58,143 nt of DNA from an uncultured Succinatimonas sp. (GCA_900317105.1 ONFP01000007.1:1-58143), one strand, 5' to 3'. Counted from the stretch's first letter, positions 19,376 through 29,864 are shown. Notes: generated by a model from the letters alone, not told the origin. A program made the numbers and translations.

Positions 19376-20440
19376 CTAATTTGTGTATTTGATTTTTGAC
19401 ACTATTGTCTGCAGATTTTGTTTGGTCATCTGTGGGTTTAGTACATCAACAAGTGTGTCAAAACTCAGATAGACCATCTCATCTATACAGTCCTTTAGCG
19501 AAATCTTTCTATATGTAAGCTCAATGTTATGGAGTCTAGGATCGGATTGTGCCTTTAATCTTTCTTTTATACTCTCAAGTGTATCGAGATGTTCTTTAAA
19601 ACAGTTTCCGGTAATAATGACATTTGACAGATTATAAATTGGAGCCATTACACTGATCGCAAAATACAGTGCATCCTCTGTATATTCTCCGTAGTTTCCA
19701 AGTGATTTTTCAAAGCCGTGAGGATAGGGCAGGTGAGAGCACTCTGGGAATGAACAGTTTTTACCAAGCTGAATTTCTCCATTAAGAAATATTCCCAGAG
19801 CAACAGATCCTTCTCCGTTGTTAATAACGAGCGCGTTCTCCGTGTCGATTTCTGAACTGTTTTTTAATTTTAGAAGGGTTCCATAGGCAAAATTGTAAAT
19901 AAAGGTTCTTATTTTTGTCTGTTTGTACACAATCTGGCCTAAAAGAATATTCTCGTCAGTAAGATTATTGTTTCTGTACATGACACCTTTCTCTCCCTGC
20001 TCAACCGTGGCATGAGTTGCAATCACAATTGATTTAATGAGAGCTCTGCTTATAAAACAGTTTTTGGTTAGGGTATCAACAGCAACATCTATGGTTTTTG
20101 CAAACTCTTTTGCACTCTCCACATGAGGCAGAGTAACTGCTGCCAGTTCTCTTTTGTGCCCGAAAACATAGACATGTGCAGAAAAATCAGACCTAGTATG
20201 AATAATAAGTACTGTACAGTACTGCATATTATCTGATATCTTCAGGATCTGTCTTGGTCTACCTAGATTGTTTTTGTAGTCTGTATCTTCGTGTTTATCG
20301 ATAAGTTTTGCTTCAAGCAGGTTATTGGTAAGCTTGTGAATCTGTGCTTTGCTCAGGTTTAGTATTTTACATAATACAACCTGAGATGAAGGCTGACGGT
20401 GAAGTATTTTAAGTATATTCTGAAGATTGTTGGATGGCAT
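19376..20440 (-). CDS. ROK-family-like transcriptional regulator with degenerate ROK domain
   Basis: The 354-residue protein has an N-terminal winged-helix of the NagC/Mlc type (residues about 5-70, with VVLCKILNLSKAQIHKLTNNLLEAKL). A ROK-like actin-fold domain follows: NNGEGSVALGIFLNGEIQLGKN (split; about 213-234) matches the family's G-x-G-x-x-x-G-x-x-x-x-G core. The usual zinc-binding CxCGxxGCxE is absent, and AGExGH is replaced by PECSHL. Sugar-kinase activity is therefore unlikely and ligand sensing may be altered. GAGG precedes the ATG. Its targets cannot be deduced; no sugar genes are adjacent. Confidence 0.75.
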   Translation of the reverse strand: MPSNNLQNILKILHRQPSSQVVLCKILNLSKAQIHKLTNNLLEAKLIDKHEDTDYKNNLGRPRQILKISDNMQYCTVLIIHTRSDFSAHVYVFGHKRELAAVTLPHVESAKEFAKTIDVAVDTLTKNCFISRALIKSIVIATHATVEQGEKGVMYRNNNLTDENILLGQIVYKQTKIRTFIYNFAYGTLLKLKNSSEIDTENALVINNGEGSVALGIFLNGEIQLGKNCSFPECSHLPYPHGFEKSLGNYGEYTEDALYFAISVMAPIYNLSNVIITGNCFKEHLDTLESIKERLKAQSDPRLHNIELTYRKISLKDCIDEMVYLSFDTLVDVLNPQMTKQNLQTIVSKIKYTN

Positions 20441-20476
20441 AAAATACCTCTGGCTCAGTCATATTGCAAAAATAAT

Positions 20477-20504
20477 CAGACAGTCATGATATGTTACCTG
20501 TCTG
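20477..20504 (-). terminator. Probable pheA terminator
   Basis: CAGACAG / CTGTCTG forms a 7-bp stem with a 14-nt loop. On the minus strand it is followed by ATTATTTTT, about 40 bp after the pheA stop. Confidence 0.6.
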
Positions 20505-20545
20505 CTGTCTAGTATTGTTTTTTTTGTATGTTAGATTGTTCGGAA

Positions 20546-21712
20546 TCAGTGCTGTTTGTTCTGTTCTTCTGAATTAGGATAACAGCCTAAAACCTTTAAT
20601 GAGGATGTGAATGGTTTTACATCTTCAAGAATATCCTGCATCTCTGGTGAAGACAGATTTCCTTCGATATCCGCAAAGAATATCTCCTCCCAGGTTTCCT
20701 TATTTTTATCAAGTCTTGGTCTTGAAATAATCTTTGTTACATTCATCTGATGCTTTGATATTTCATTTAGAACAGAGATCAGTGATCCAGGGGTATATTT
20801 CTGAACCCCAAAGGATAGAGAGGTTTTGGCTGGAATTGTTGATGGTACAACTATAGGCGTCATTGATATTACAATGAATCTTGTATAGTTGTTGGTATTA
20901 TTTGCAATGTTATCAACAATTGGAACAAGATTGTAATAACTTGCCGCCATGTGAGATCCAATTGCAACATGGTGAGGTGAGTTCATATCTCTGATGATAT
21001 TCATTGCCTCGGAGGTTGCTTTTGTATAGTGAATAGTGGCCTTTGGAAGAATATCTTTTAACCAGTTTGAACATTGGGCAACTGGCTGTGGATGAGAATA
21101 TACGTCAGTTATATCTTCAAGTTTTGCAGTCGTATTACCAAGAATAGCGTGATCAATCGGAACAAAAAGTTCACCGACAATTGAGGCTGTAGTATTCTGT
21201 ATAACATCAAGTACGTCGTTAATTGATCCTGAACTTGAGTTTTCAATTGGAAGAACTCCAAATTCAACTTTGCCTGTTTCAACCTGTCCAACTATCTGTT
21301 CAAAAGTATCACATCCGCTTGCTGTGATTTTTCCTTTAAAACCATCTAAAAACCGCATAGCTGCAACGTGAGAATAGCTACCGGTTGAACCTAAATGGGC
21401 TATCGAAGTATCTCTTACGATGGTAGAACTGTTTGCTTTTGCAATAATGTGCTGCTGTTCAACTGAACAGGTGTTTTTCATGATCAATTTATAAAGATCG
21501 GAAATATAGGACGCAGGAAGACCGTGTTCTTTTGCCTGTTCTCTAAGTTTCTGCAGCTTTATATGTTCACGAGATGTATCTGTGATACTTTGATTGTGTG
21601 ATAACTTGTATTCTGCAATATCCTTAGCTACGTCCATTCTTTTTTCAAGAAGATCCAGAATCTGTCTGTCAATGCTGTCTATATCATCTCTACACTGCAG
21701 TAAATCTCGCAT
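20546..21712 (-). CDS. pheA: Bifunctional chorismate mutase/prephenate dehydratase
   Basis: PheA converts chorismate to phenylpyruvate in phenylalanine synthesis. From the chosen ATG it has 388 residues, like E. coli PheA (386): an AroQ chorismate mutase domain (about 1-90, with DIDSIDRQILDLLEKRMDVAKDIAEYK, split), a prephenate dehydratase domain (about 100-285) and a C-terminal ACT domain. AAGGA lies five bases before this ATG; the frame extends 23 codons further into a terminator hairpin, so the longer form is rejected. In the ACT domain the usual GALV and ESRP Phe-binding motifs read GSLI and ISRP, so feedback inhibition may differ. It lies only ~41 nt after the terminator of the upstream gene. 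Confidence 0.93.
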   Translation of the reverse strand: MRDLLQCRDDIDSIDRQILDLLEKRMDVAKDIAEYKLSHNQSITDTSREHIKLQKLREQAKEHGLPASYISDLYKLIMKNTCSVEQQHIIAKANSSTIVRDTSIAHLGSTGSYSHVAAMRFLDGFKGKITASGCDTFEQIVGQVETGKVEFGVLPIENSSSGSINDVLDVIQNTTASIVGELFVPIDHAILGNTTAKLEDITDVYSHPQPVAQCSNWLKDILPKATIHYTKATSEAMNIIRDMNSPHHVAIGSHMAASYYNLVPIVDNIANNTNNYTRFIVISMTPIVVPSTIPAKTSLSFGVQKYTPGSLISVLNEISKHQMNVTKIISRPRLDKNKETWEEIFFADIEGNLSSPEMQDILEDVKPFTSSLKVLGCYPNSEEQNKQH

Positions 21713-21752
21713 GATCATCCTTATTTTGATTAACTTTTTTTGTATTTTACAA

Positions 21753-21781
21753 CAAAAAAAATGCAGACATAGTGTCTGCAT
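21753..21781 (-). terminator. Terminator of the Bax-inhibitor gene, or attenuator before pheA
   Basis: ATGCAGACA / TGTCTGCAT is a perfect 9-bp stem with a 3-nt loop followed on the minus strand by eight T. It separates the upstream gene (stop at 21799) from pheA (start at 21712). Confidence 0.85.
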
Positions 21782-21798
21782 TAATTTGATCGATTTTT

Positions 21799-22539
21799 TT
21801 ACTCTTTCTTTGAAAGAAGTTTAAGAATTTCAATGTAAAGCCAGCAGATAGTTACCAGCAGAGAGAATGCATTGTAGTATTCAAAGTGCTTTGGTAAGCC
21901 CTCGTCAACAGCAATCTGGATGTTCTCAAAATCAAGAATCAGGCTGAATGCTGCAACTGTGCAGACAATTAGTGAAACGATAATTGAAATTGGTCCTGTC
22001 TGTGGGATTAGGCTGCCTCCAAATAATGAGAATACAATCTGAATGATGTAAAGTACAAAAATACCAGTAACAGCACCAGTGATGATTGACTTGAATCTCT
22101 GGGTTGGAACAACAATCTTGTACTTCCATAAAAATAGCATTGTCATAACAACTACAAAAGTTGACATTACAGCAGTGGTTACGATGCCAGGGTACTGGAA
22201 TTCAAATACACCTGATAGAGTTCCTAGTGCGCCACCCTCAAGAACAGCGTAGATTGGAGCTGTAATAGGAGCAACATTTGGTTTAAAAATGGTTATAAAT
22301 GCAACGATCAGGGCTCCAAAAATTGAGCCGTACATGAGCAGTGATGAAATTCCCTGTCCACTGTATATCTGTGCTAAGGTATAGTTCATTGCCAGATAGC
22401 CAACAACCATGGTAAGTCCAACCAGCAGAATTGATTTTGTGGTTGTACCAGAAATGGTAGCACCTGCTTCTACACCTCCGAAGTTATAAACACCGGCAGC
22501 GTTTCTCATTGCAGAAATTGCTGGATTAGATGACTGCAT
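21799..22539 (-). CDS. Bax inhibitor-1/YccA-like membrane protein
   Basis: The 246-residue protein has a ~30-residue hydrophilic N-terminus with SNPAISAMRNAAG, typical of the PF12811 branch of the BI-1-like family, followed by seven hydrophobic segments. A late ILDFENIQIAVDEGLPKHFEYYNAFSLLVTICWLY region (split; about 200-235) carries the conserved acidic and aromatic residues of the last helices. Members are inner-membrane proteins linked to ion leak or FtsH modulation; the role here is unknown. It is upstream of pheA on the same strand but separated by a strong terminator. Confidence 0.85.
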   Translation of the reverse strand: MQSSNPAISAMRNAAGVYNFGGVEAGATISGTTTKSILLVGLTMVVGYLAMNYTLAQIYSGQGISSLLMYGSIFGALIVAFITIFKPNVAPITAPIYAVLEGGALGTLSGVFEFQYPGIVTTAVMSTFVVVMTMLFLWKYKIVVPTQRFKSIITGAVTGIFVLYIIQIVFSLFGGSLIPQTGPISIIVSLIVCTVAAFSLILDFENIQIAVDEGLPKHFEYYNAFSLLVTICWLYIEILKLLSKKE

Positions 22540-22698
22540 TATATTCTCCTTAACTTAATGGTCATATTTTATATATGCGGATCTTTTTTGTGTTTTTAAA
22601 GTATGCATGTTTATTTTATTTTGAAATTATACAGAATTAAAGATTTCCCATTATACTTATAATCGATTTTTGTGAGTTAGAGTTACTAAGGAATATCT

Positions 22699-23391
22699 AT
22701 GAGCAACTGGAAAGATATAATTGGTCCATTGAAAAAAACTGATGCCTTCATTCATGCTTATAATTATCAGAAACTGCAGCGTCAGAAAGGAATAAATGTT
22801 TTTCCTCCTCAGAAAGATCTGTTCAATGCTTTTAGCTATACCCCATTTTCAAAACTAAAGGTTGTCATTATTGGCCAGGATCCATATCACGAAAAAGGTC
22901 AGGCGATGGGACTGAGTTTTTCGGTTCCTGTTGGAACTCCTATTCCTCCAAGTCTAAGAAACATCTACAGGGAACTTCAGTCCGATATCCCTGGTTTTGA
23001 GATCCCTAATCACGGCAATCTAATTCCATGGGCAAGACAAGGTGTTCTGTTGCTAAATGCGGTGCTGAGCGTTGACGAGAATATGGCTGGATCTCATAGA
23101 GGTATCGGATGGGAGGAGTTTACAGATGATGTCATTATGACATTAAATGAGAAATGCGATAACCTGGTTTTTATCCTGTGGGGAGGATATGCTCAGAAAA
23201 AAGGCTCCAGGATTGATCCTTCAAAGCACCTGATTCTTACTGGCGCTCATCCTAGTCCTCTATCAGCTAACAGAGGAGGGTTCTTTGGTAATCATTACTT
23301 TTCAAGAACCAATCAGTATCTTCTATCAAAGTATATCTCTCCAATTGACTGGAGATTACCTCTTTTTCTGGATGGTTCAGAGGAACTTTGA
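22699..23391 (+). CDS. ung: Uracil-DNA glycosylase
   Basis: Ung removes uracil from DNA to start base-excision repair. The 230-residue protein has the family-1 motifs: GQDPYH with catalytic Asp61 and Tyr63, and HPSPLSANRGGFFG, in which His184 and Leu188 are the catalytic and intercalating residues. GVLLLNAVLSV (about 115-125) contains the uracil-recognition Asn. AAGGA precedes the ATG. It is monocistronic, and no terminator lies immediately after the stop; the next plus-strand hairpin terminator is at 23962-23989. Confidence 0.97.
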   Translation: MSNWKDIIGPLKKTDAFIHAYNYQKLQRQKGINVFPPQKDLFNAFSYTPFSKLKVVIIGQDPYHEKGQAMGLSFSVPVGTPIPPSLRNIYRELQSDIPGFEIPNHGNLIPWARQGVLLLNAVLSVDENMAGSHRGIGWEEFTDDVIMTLNEKCDNLVFILWGGYAQKKGSRIDPSKHLILTGAHPSPLSANRGGFFGNHYFSRTNQYLLSKYISPIDWRLPLFLDGSEEL

Positions 23392-23837
23392 GAACGGTTT
23401 TTTATTGAAATATTATAAAAGCTCAAACGATGATTTTTATAAAAACATTGTTTATATGCTTTATTATCATAGTAATTTATTGCCTTTTATTATCAGAGAT
23501 CTTTAAATAGTTAAAATTATTAAAACGTTTTCGTGAAAATTTTACAGTATACTAAATTATCTTTTTTCTTTTTTTATCTCCGACAGTTAGCATTTGGTTG
23601 GTATTTGTAATCATCCCTTTCAATGTGATTTGTATATTTTTGTCAAAAAATATATAGACAAATTTTCTTTATAATCTGAATATTTTTATATAAATACAAA
23701 AATCAAAAAAGTGTCATTATCTCTGTAAATTAAAAAATAAATCTTATATTACAAATAGTTAATATAAAATTTATAAGCTAAGTTTAGACCAAAAAATTTT
23801 ATGTGAAATTGAGAAAATCTTACTTTTATTTAAGTAA
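23392..23837. other. AT-rich intergenic region downstream of ung
   Basis: About 450 bp between convergent genes. It is extremely AT-rich, with many stops in all frames. No convincing ORF, hairpin or repeat is seen in this part; the structured part follows from 23838. Confidence 0.5.
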
Positions 23838-23887
23838 AATGTGACGAATGTCGCTAAATTGAGTTTTCGTTTTTGATAACATGATCA

Positions 23888-23998
23888 CGCTATGTAGTTT
23901 AGATGGTTTCTTCCCCAAATTGAACCATCCAAGATGATAGCTTTCATAAAGGTGAATTGATGGATGAGTATCTAAAATGGTACTCATCCTTTTCTATT
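23888..23998 (+). ncRNA. Candidate small RNA downstream of ung
   Basis: A first hairpin (GATGGTT 23902-23908 / AACCATC 23923-23929) exposes a C-rich loop containing TTCCCC. A second hairpin (GGATGAGTA 23962-23970 / TACTCATCC 23981-23989) is followed by TTTTCTATTTT, a plus-strand terminator. A CRP-half-site-like motif (23838-23858) and a possible -10 TAACAT (23877-23882) lie upstream. The alternative is that the terminator simply ends a long ung 3' UTR. Confidence 0.3.
23962..23989 (+). terminator. Plus-strand terminator between ung and pseG
   Basis: A perfect 9-bp stem (GGATGAGTA/TACTCATCC) with a 10-nt loop is followed by a T-rich run only on the plus strand, just before the end of the convergent pseG. 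Confidence 0.8.
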
Positions 23999-24983
23999 TT
24001 AATAGATTACGAATCTCTCTAACTATATTCTCAATACCCCTCTCTTTGATAAAGTTTCTGCAGTTTTTCTCGAATGCATCATAGTTATGGATAAGCTTGT
24101 CAAGTTTATCTTTAATATGCTTTGGGTTGTTCAGGTCGGTTACTGTCGCACATTCTCCAAGGTTATATTTTTCAACAATACCTTTGCAGGTTCCAGCCTG
24201 GTTATCTGCTATTTCAACATTGACAGATGGAAGTCCTGCCACAATTCTTTCTCTGAACATTCCACCGCAGGCTCCTATAGCTAGATCCATATTAGAGAAT
24301 ACCTGTGGGAGGTTGTCTGAATTTCTGATAAGTGTGATTTGACTGTTATTGGAAAGTATCTCTTTGATGTCATTATAATCAGGATTGGAAAGCCCACTGA
24401 TGATCGTAAATACATATTTCTTATATAGTTCACCGTTAATGATAGCTTTTGCTACAAGTTTACATCCATGAACGGGATCTGCACCTCCGAAATTGACAAG
24501 AACTCTTGGGTGGGAGTAGGGATTTTGGGTTTTCTTAATTTCAAAGAAGTCTTTTTTTATAAAGTTGTATTTATAACCTAGGCACAGTCTGCAGTCAGGA
24601 GGTACTAGCTCCTTATATCTGGTTCTGCCTTCAGACTGATCTATCAGCAGATGACATTTATGGCGACGATTCTCAAGATCATCAATGACTACAACTTTTG
24701 CCTTTTCATAGATAGGACTCTCAAATTCTTCATCTAGAAAGTAATGATCAACTATGACAAGATCTGGATTAAGGGAAAGAACTGCACTAGACAGTCTGTC
24801 TTTATTGGTTACGATTATATCCTGATACTCTTTACACTGTGGTATAAGTTCTTCTGAAAGAGAATCTGCACAAAGATATAGATTGTAATCATTAAAATAA
24901 GGCAGTAAGCCTTTTACTCTCATAAGATGACCGGTTCCGATTTGGGAATCTGCCTTAAGAACGACCACAAGTTTTTTATTCAT
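23994..24983 (-). CDS. pseG: UDP-2,4-diacetamido-2,4,6-trideoxy-beta-L-altropyranose hydrolase
   Basis: PseG removes UDP in the fourth step of CMP-pseudaminic acid synthesis. The 329 residues fit the family, a GT-B/MurG-like fold. The N-terminal GTGHLMR (16-22) contains the catalytic His19. NFGGADP (about 168-174) and GACGGMFRERIVAGLP (about 240-255) are the nucleotide-binding and conserved E-R-G-P segments. No acetyltransferase (PseH) domain is fused. It overlaps the end of pseF by 8 bp and is the last gene of the flrA-pse operon. Confidence 0.9.
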   Translation of the reverse strand: MNKKLVVVLKADSQIGTGHLMRVKGLLPYFNDYNLYLCADSLSEELIPQCKEYQDIIVTNKDRLSSAVLSLNPDLVIVDHYFLDEEFESPIYEKAKVVVIDDLENRRHKCHLLIDQSEGRTRYKELVPPDCRLCLGYKYNFIKKDFFEIKKTQNPYSHPRVLVNFGGADPVHGCKLVAKAIINGELYKKYVFTIISGLSNPDYNDIKEILSNNSQITLIRNSDNLPQVFSNMDLAIGACGGMFRERIVAGLPSVNVEIADNQAGTCKGIVEKYNLGECATVTDLNNPKHIKDKLDKLIHNYDAFEKNCRNFIKERGIENIVREIRNLLK

Positions 24984-25668
24984 AATTCAGATCGTTAACT
25001 GCTTTTGCCATAGCACATGCCATTTTCCAGTCTTCAGGGGTATCTATATCAATAACCCGATATCTTGGCATGATAAAAGGTCTTGTTGTTTTTACAGAAT
25101 TCTTTTCAATGGCTTCTTTTGAATAGAAATAAAAGAGTCCGCAATCCTGATAGCATTTCTGCAGATCCTGTGAGCGCCGAGGGGCGAATTCCGGCTCACG
25201 GTAATTGAGATAACCATTTTGGTCTATTATCTGTGCTCTTTGAATTGGGAAAGAAAACTCACATACAGACATGACACAGTCACATCTGTTGTTTGTAAAA
25301 TCTTTGTAGGCATGTGCTAAATGCTCTGCTGTCAGTAATGGAGCTGTTGCATATATGCAGCAGATTGCTTCAATTTCAGGATCGATTGTCTGTATTTTTT
25401 TGAAAGCGTCTACGGTAACAGGGAATGTTCCCGTGAAATCATCTGCAAGAGACTTGTCTCTTATAAATGGAACCTTTGCTCCATACTTTTCTGAAATCTC
25501 TGCAATCTCGGGATCATCCGTAGATACAATTACATCTTTAAAAATACCGCTATTAAGGGCGGCCTGAATTGGATAAGAAATTAAAGGCCTTCCCAAGAAA
25601 TCCTTTACATTCTTATGGGGAATCCTTTTTGAACCACCTCTGGCAGGAATACAGGCATAAATACTCAT
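24976..25668 (-). CDS. pseF: Pseudaminic acid cytidylyltransferase
   Basis: PseF activates pseudaminic acid to CMP-Pse. The 230-residue protein begins with the nucleotidyltransferase loop IPARGGSKRIPHKN (about 7-20). It has STDDPEIAEISEKYGAKVPF (split; about 50-69) and a C-terminal RYRVIDIDTPEDWKMA, all typical of the NeuA/PseF family. The PseF assignment rather than NeuA or LegF rests on neighbouring PseB, PseC and PseG. Its start directly abuts the pseC stop and its end overlaps pseG. Confidence 0.9.
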   Translation of the reverse strand: MSIYACIPARGGSKRIPHKNVKDFLGRPLISYPIQAALNSGIFKDVIVSTDDPEIAEISEKYGAKVPFIRDKSLADDFTGTFPVTVDAFKKIQTIDPEIEAICCIYATAPLLTAEHLAHAYKDFTNNRCDCVMSVCEFSFPIQRAQIIDQNGYLNYREPEFAPRRSQDLQKCYQDCGLFYFYSKEAIEKNSVKTTRPFIMPRYRVIDIDTPEDWKMACAMAKAVNDLNYE

Positions 25669-26829
25669 CTAAATCTTCTTCTCATCAATCAACCCCAACA
25701 GAGTGGCAGCACACATCTGCAGATCAAGTCTTTTTAATTTTGGATAAAGAGGAAGTGAAAGAGTTCTTTCAAAGAAATACTCTGCCCCTGGAAGCGTAGG
25801 GTAGTTCTTTATACTCTGATAGTATGGATGCTTATAGATAGGCAGATAATGAACCTGAACGCATATACCACGATGTCTTAATGTGTTGTATACATAATCA
25901 CGTTTGCCAAAAGGAATACCTACCTGATAAAGATGCCAGGAGCTTATAGAGTTTTCGGTATCAGCAACCGGCAGGGTAAGATTTTTATCCGCTGAAAGTA
26001 ATTCTTCCCAGTCCTTCGCAAACTCTCGCCTTCTGGCAAGAAAATCATCAACCTTTGATAGCTGAGATATTCCTAGTGCTGCATGGACATCAGACATACG
26101 ATAGTTGAATCCTAGATACTGCATCTCATAATAATAGTTTGGTCTGCTTTGATCTGTCATATAAATTGAATCTCGTTCTATTCCGTGGCTGGAAAAGAGT
26201 CGCATTTTTCTGTACAGTTCTTCATTGTTGGTCAGACACATTCCACCTTCTGCGGTAGTGATGATTTTTACCGGATGAAAGCTGAAGACTGTTATATCAG
26301 AATAGAAGCAGTCTCCTATTTTATGTCCTTTATAAACAGCGCCAAGGGCATGAGCTGCATCCTCTATCAGATAGAATCCATATTTGAGTTTTAATGCGTA
26401 TATTTTCTCAAGATCCACAGGCCTTCCTGAAAGATGGACTGCTACTACCACTTTAGGTAGGCGATTCTGCTTTTCTGCTTCTATAAGCATTTCTTCCAGA
26501 TGATTAACATCAAGATTTCCGGTGTATTTATCTGTATCAATAAAATCCACCTCGGCTCCAAGATAACGGGCGCAGTTAGCTGAAGCAACAAAGCTAATGG
26601 CACTTACAAAGACACGGTCTGATGATTTTACCCCTAAGGCAAGCATTGCAATATGCAGGGCAGATGTACAGGAATTTACTGCAACAGCATAGCCTGCGTT
26701 AACATAGGCTGCGGTCTGTTCTTCAAAATCACTAACGGCCGGTCCACAGGTAAGATAAGGAGAGCGAAGAACACTATTTACGGCATCTATATCATCATCT
26801 TCAATTGTCTGAGTGCTGTAAGGGATCAT
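25669..26829 (-). CDS. pseC: UDP-4-amino-4,6-dideoxy-N-acetyl-beta-L-altrosamine transaminase
   Basis: PseC aminates the PseB product using PLP and glutamate. The 386-residue sugar aminotransferase (DegT/DnrJ/EryC1 family) shows the PLP pocket VNSCTSALHIAML (about 51-63), the IEDAAHALGA (155-164) Asp and the PLP lysine Lys188 in FSFHPVKIITTAEGG. The start PYSTQTIEDDDIDAV is typical of PseC. It lies 5 bp after pseB and abuts pseF, so it is co-transcribed with them. Confidence 0.92.
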   Translation of the reverse strand: MIPYSTQTIEDDDIDAVNSVLRSPYLTCGPAVSDFEEQTAAYVNAGYAVAVNSCTSALHIAMLALGVKSSDRVFVSAISFVASANCARYLGAEVDFIDTDKYTGNLDVNHLEEMLIEAEKQNRLPKVVVAVHLSGRPVDLEKIYALKLKYGFYLIEDAAHALGAVYKGHKIGDCFYSDITVFSFHPVKIITTAEGGMCLTNNEELYRKMRLFSSHGIERDSIYMTDQSRPNYYYEMQYLGFNYRMSDVHAALGISQLSKVDDFLARRREFAKDWEELLSADKNLTLPVADTENSISSWHLYQVGIPFGKRDYVYNTLRHRGICVQVHYLPIYKHPYYQSIKNYPTLPGAEYFFERTLSLPLYPKLKRLDLQMCAATLLGLIDEKKI

Positions 26830-26834
26830 TTTAT

Positions 26835-27869
<1,035 letters not shown>

Positions 27870-27884
27870 TTAAACGTATTTCCT

Positions 27885-29393
27885 TTAGTTTGCAGCGGCA
27901 ATTCCGTATTTCTTCATTTTCTCAACTAGAGTTGTTCTTCTTAATCCAAGGACCTCTGATGCTTTTGCAACAACACCGTTGCTCTGACTTAATGCCTGTT
28001 TGATCATACTGATTTCAATGCTTGCAACCATATCTTTAAGATTGATTCCTTCTGGAGACAGCGTAGGCATGAAGGCCTGAGCCATATCTCTTTCGCCTTC
28101 AATTACAGGTAAAGGAGGCAGATCAATTGGTCTGTTGTCATTATCTTCAAAGAATCCTTCTTCCTGAAGCTCGTCTCCCTGAAGAGGAACAGAGAAGTTA
28201 TCCAAAAGGGCCATTCTCTCCTCATAAGGATCGTCCTCAAGTTTTCCTCCTCTATAGGTTAAAGGCAGATCTGGAACATCTACGATTTCATTGGGGTGAA
28301 GGATCAATAGTCTTTCAACTATATTTGACAGTTCTCTGACATTTCCTGGCCAAGGACATGACATCAGCTGAAGCATTGCTCTCTGCGTAAATCGTACCGT
28401 TGCTTTTTGAATTTTGCTGTGACGATTAACCAATTCCTGAACTAAAAGCGGAATATCGTCAGTACGCTCTCGTAGAGGAGGTGTTTCAATAGGGAACACA
28501 TTGAGTCTGTAGAACAGGTCCTGGCGGAAAGTTTTTTCTGCAACCATCTTCTCAAGATTCTGATGTGTTGCTGCAATGATTCTTACATTAGATTTGATGG
28601 GCTTGTTGGAGCCGACTCTTTCAAACTGTCTTTCCTGAAGAACTCTCAGCAGTTTTACCTGCATCTGAAACGGCATATCTCCTATTTCATCAAGAAATAT
28701 GGTCCCTCCTTCAGCAAGCTCGAATCTTCCCTCATGGGCGCTGATTGCTCCTGTAAATGCGCCTTTCTCATGGCCGAACAGTTCTGATTCAAGCAGTTCG
28801 GCAGGAATAGCTCCGCAGTTTACTGGCACAAAAGCTTTGTCTTTTCTGTCTGAAAGCTCGTGAATTGCTCTTGCTACGACCTCTTTTCCTGTTCCTGATT
28901 CTCCTAAAATAAGAACAGAAGTGTCTTTTGGGGCAACCTGTTCAATCAGTCTTCTAACATTTGTAATCGCTTTTCCCTGACCCACCAGCATTTTAATCAG
29001 GGCTGTTGCTCCATCACCTGATTTGCTTGACAGTCTTCTCATTGAGCGGAATGACTGACAGTAGTGGAGCAGAGATACTATTTCGTCGTAGTTAGGATCA
29101 TTGCTGATCTTCCCCATGAAATTTGTCTGCTCTTTGAGTTCATCCTGTGTATTCTCTGAACAAAGCAGAAATGCAGTATTTGGATGATCTCCAATGAATT
29201 CCTCGTAATTAAAGTTATCTATATCTCCAAGAATGCAGATGTCAATGTTTGCATCTTCTGCATTGAAGTAAGAAATGCAGTCTTCTACGTCACCACTCTG
29301 ACAGGACAGGCCTAAAAAGGAGAAAATAGTTTCGAGTGATTCTCGCTTGTGAATATCCTTCTCAAGAATTAGGAGATTTCCTGAAAATTGCAT
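27885..29393 (-). CDS. flrA: Sigma-54-dependent flagellar master regulator FlrA/FleQ
   Basis: FlrA/FleQ activates sigma-54 promoters of early polar-flagellar genes. The 502-residue protein has an N-terminal receiver-like FleQ domain (about 8-115) that seems to lack the phospho-acceptor set. The AAA+ domain carries Walker A GESGTGKE (164-171), the sigma-54-contacting GAFTGA (211-216) and Walker B TIFLDE (231-236). A Fis-type HTH (about 465-498, [21 protein letters not shown]) ends the protein. The neighbouring sigma-54 promoter at 29865 and flgJKL support the FlrA call. It leads an operon with pseBCFG, which is an informative arrangement. Confidence 0.93.
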   Translation of the reverse strand: MQFSGNLLILEKDIHKRESLETIFSFLGLSCQSGDVEDCISYFNAEDANIDICILGDIDNFNYEEFIGDHPNTAFLLCSENTQDELKEQTNFMGKISNDPNYDEIVSLLHYCQSFRSMRRLSSKSGDGATALIKMLVGQGKAITNVRRLIEQVAPKDTSVLILGESGTGKEVVARAIHELSDRKDKAFVPVNCGAIPAELLESELFGHEKGAFTGAISAHEGRFELAEGGTIFLDEIGDMPFQMQVKLLRVLQERQFERVGSNKPIKSNVRIIAATHQNLEKMVAEKTFRQDLFYRLNVFPIETPPLRERTDDIPLLVQELVNRHSKIQKATVRFTQRAMLQLMSCPWPGNVRELSNIVERLLILHPNEIVDVPDLPLTYRGGKLEDDPYEERMALLDNFSVPLQGDELQEEGFFEDNDNRPIDLPPLPVIEGERDMAQAFMPTLSPEGINLKDMVASIEISMIKQALSQSNGVVAKASEVLGLRRTTLVEKMKKYGIAAAN

Positions 29394-29864
29394 GTATCAC
29401 CTTCATTGATCTGTAAATTTCATTCCCAATAAACTAAACAGATATATAACACTGGATAAGAATGTTATGAAATCTGACTGTACTGATTAGAAATTTATAT
29501 TGACTAAAAATGCATCCATTCAGAAGCTGATGTTGATTTTTTGACTGTCTGAATGAATATCACAACCTAATAATGTATTTTTTTGACTTATTATTAATAA
29601 TACATCTGTACGGAAAATTGACAAATTTTTGACATATTTTAGATTGTATAAATGTGATTAATGTCGTTAAAAAATGGAGTAAAAATTTTATTTTTTCGTC
29701 TGAATCAAAAAAAATTCTTTATTTTTCATAGAGTATCACGAAATAAAAATTTTTCAAAAAAAGAAAAAATATTATTTAAAAAAGATTAATTATTGATGCC
29801 TGAATCGTCAAAAAAACGTTTTTTTAAAGTCCGTTTTCCAAGTAAATTTCATTTCTTTTTCTAA
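29394..29864. other. Divergent flrA/flgJ intergenic region
   Basis: Very AT-rich. It contains an 8-bp inverted repeat CATTCAGA/TCTGAATG (29517-29524/29548-29555), a possible plus-strand promoter pair TTGACA...TAGATT near 29615-29645, and the 21-bp motif at 29651-29671 that is repeated at 23838. The flrA promoter itself could not be pinned down. Confidence 0.5.

Noticed and set aside
21713-21781. 23-codon extension of PheA, or a Phe-rich leader peptide
   Set aside because: The extension starts inside a terminator hairpin. It has only two Phe in a row, produced by the T-run, so it is not a pheL-like leader.
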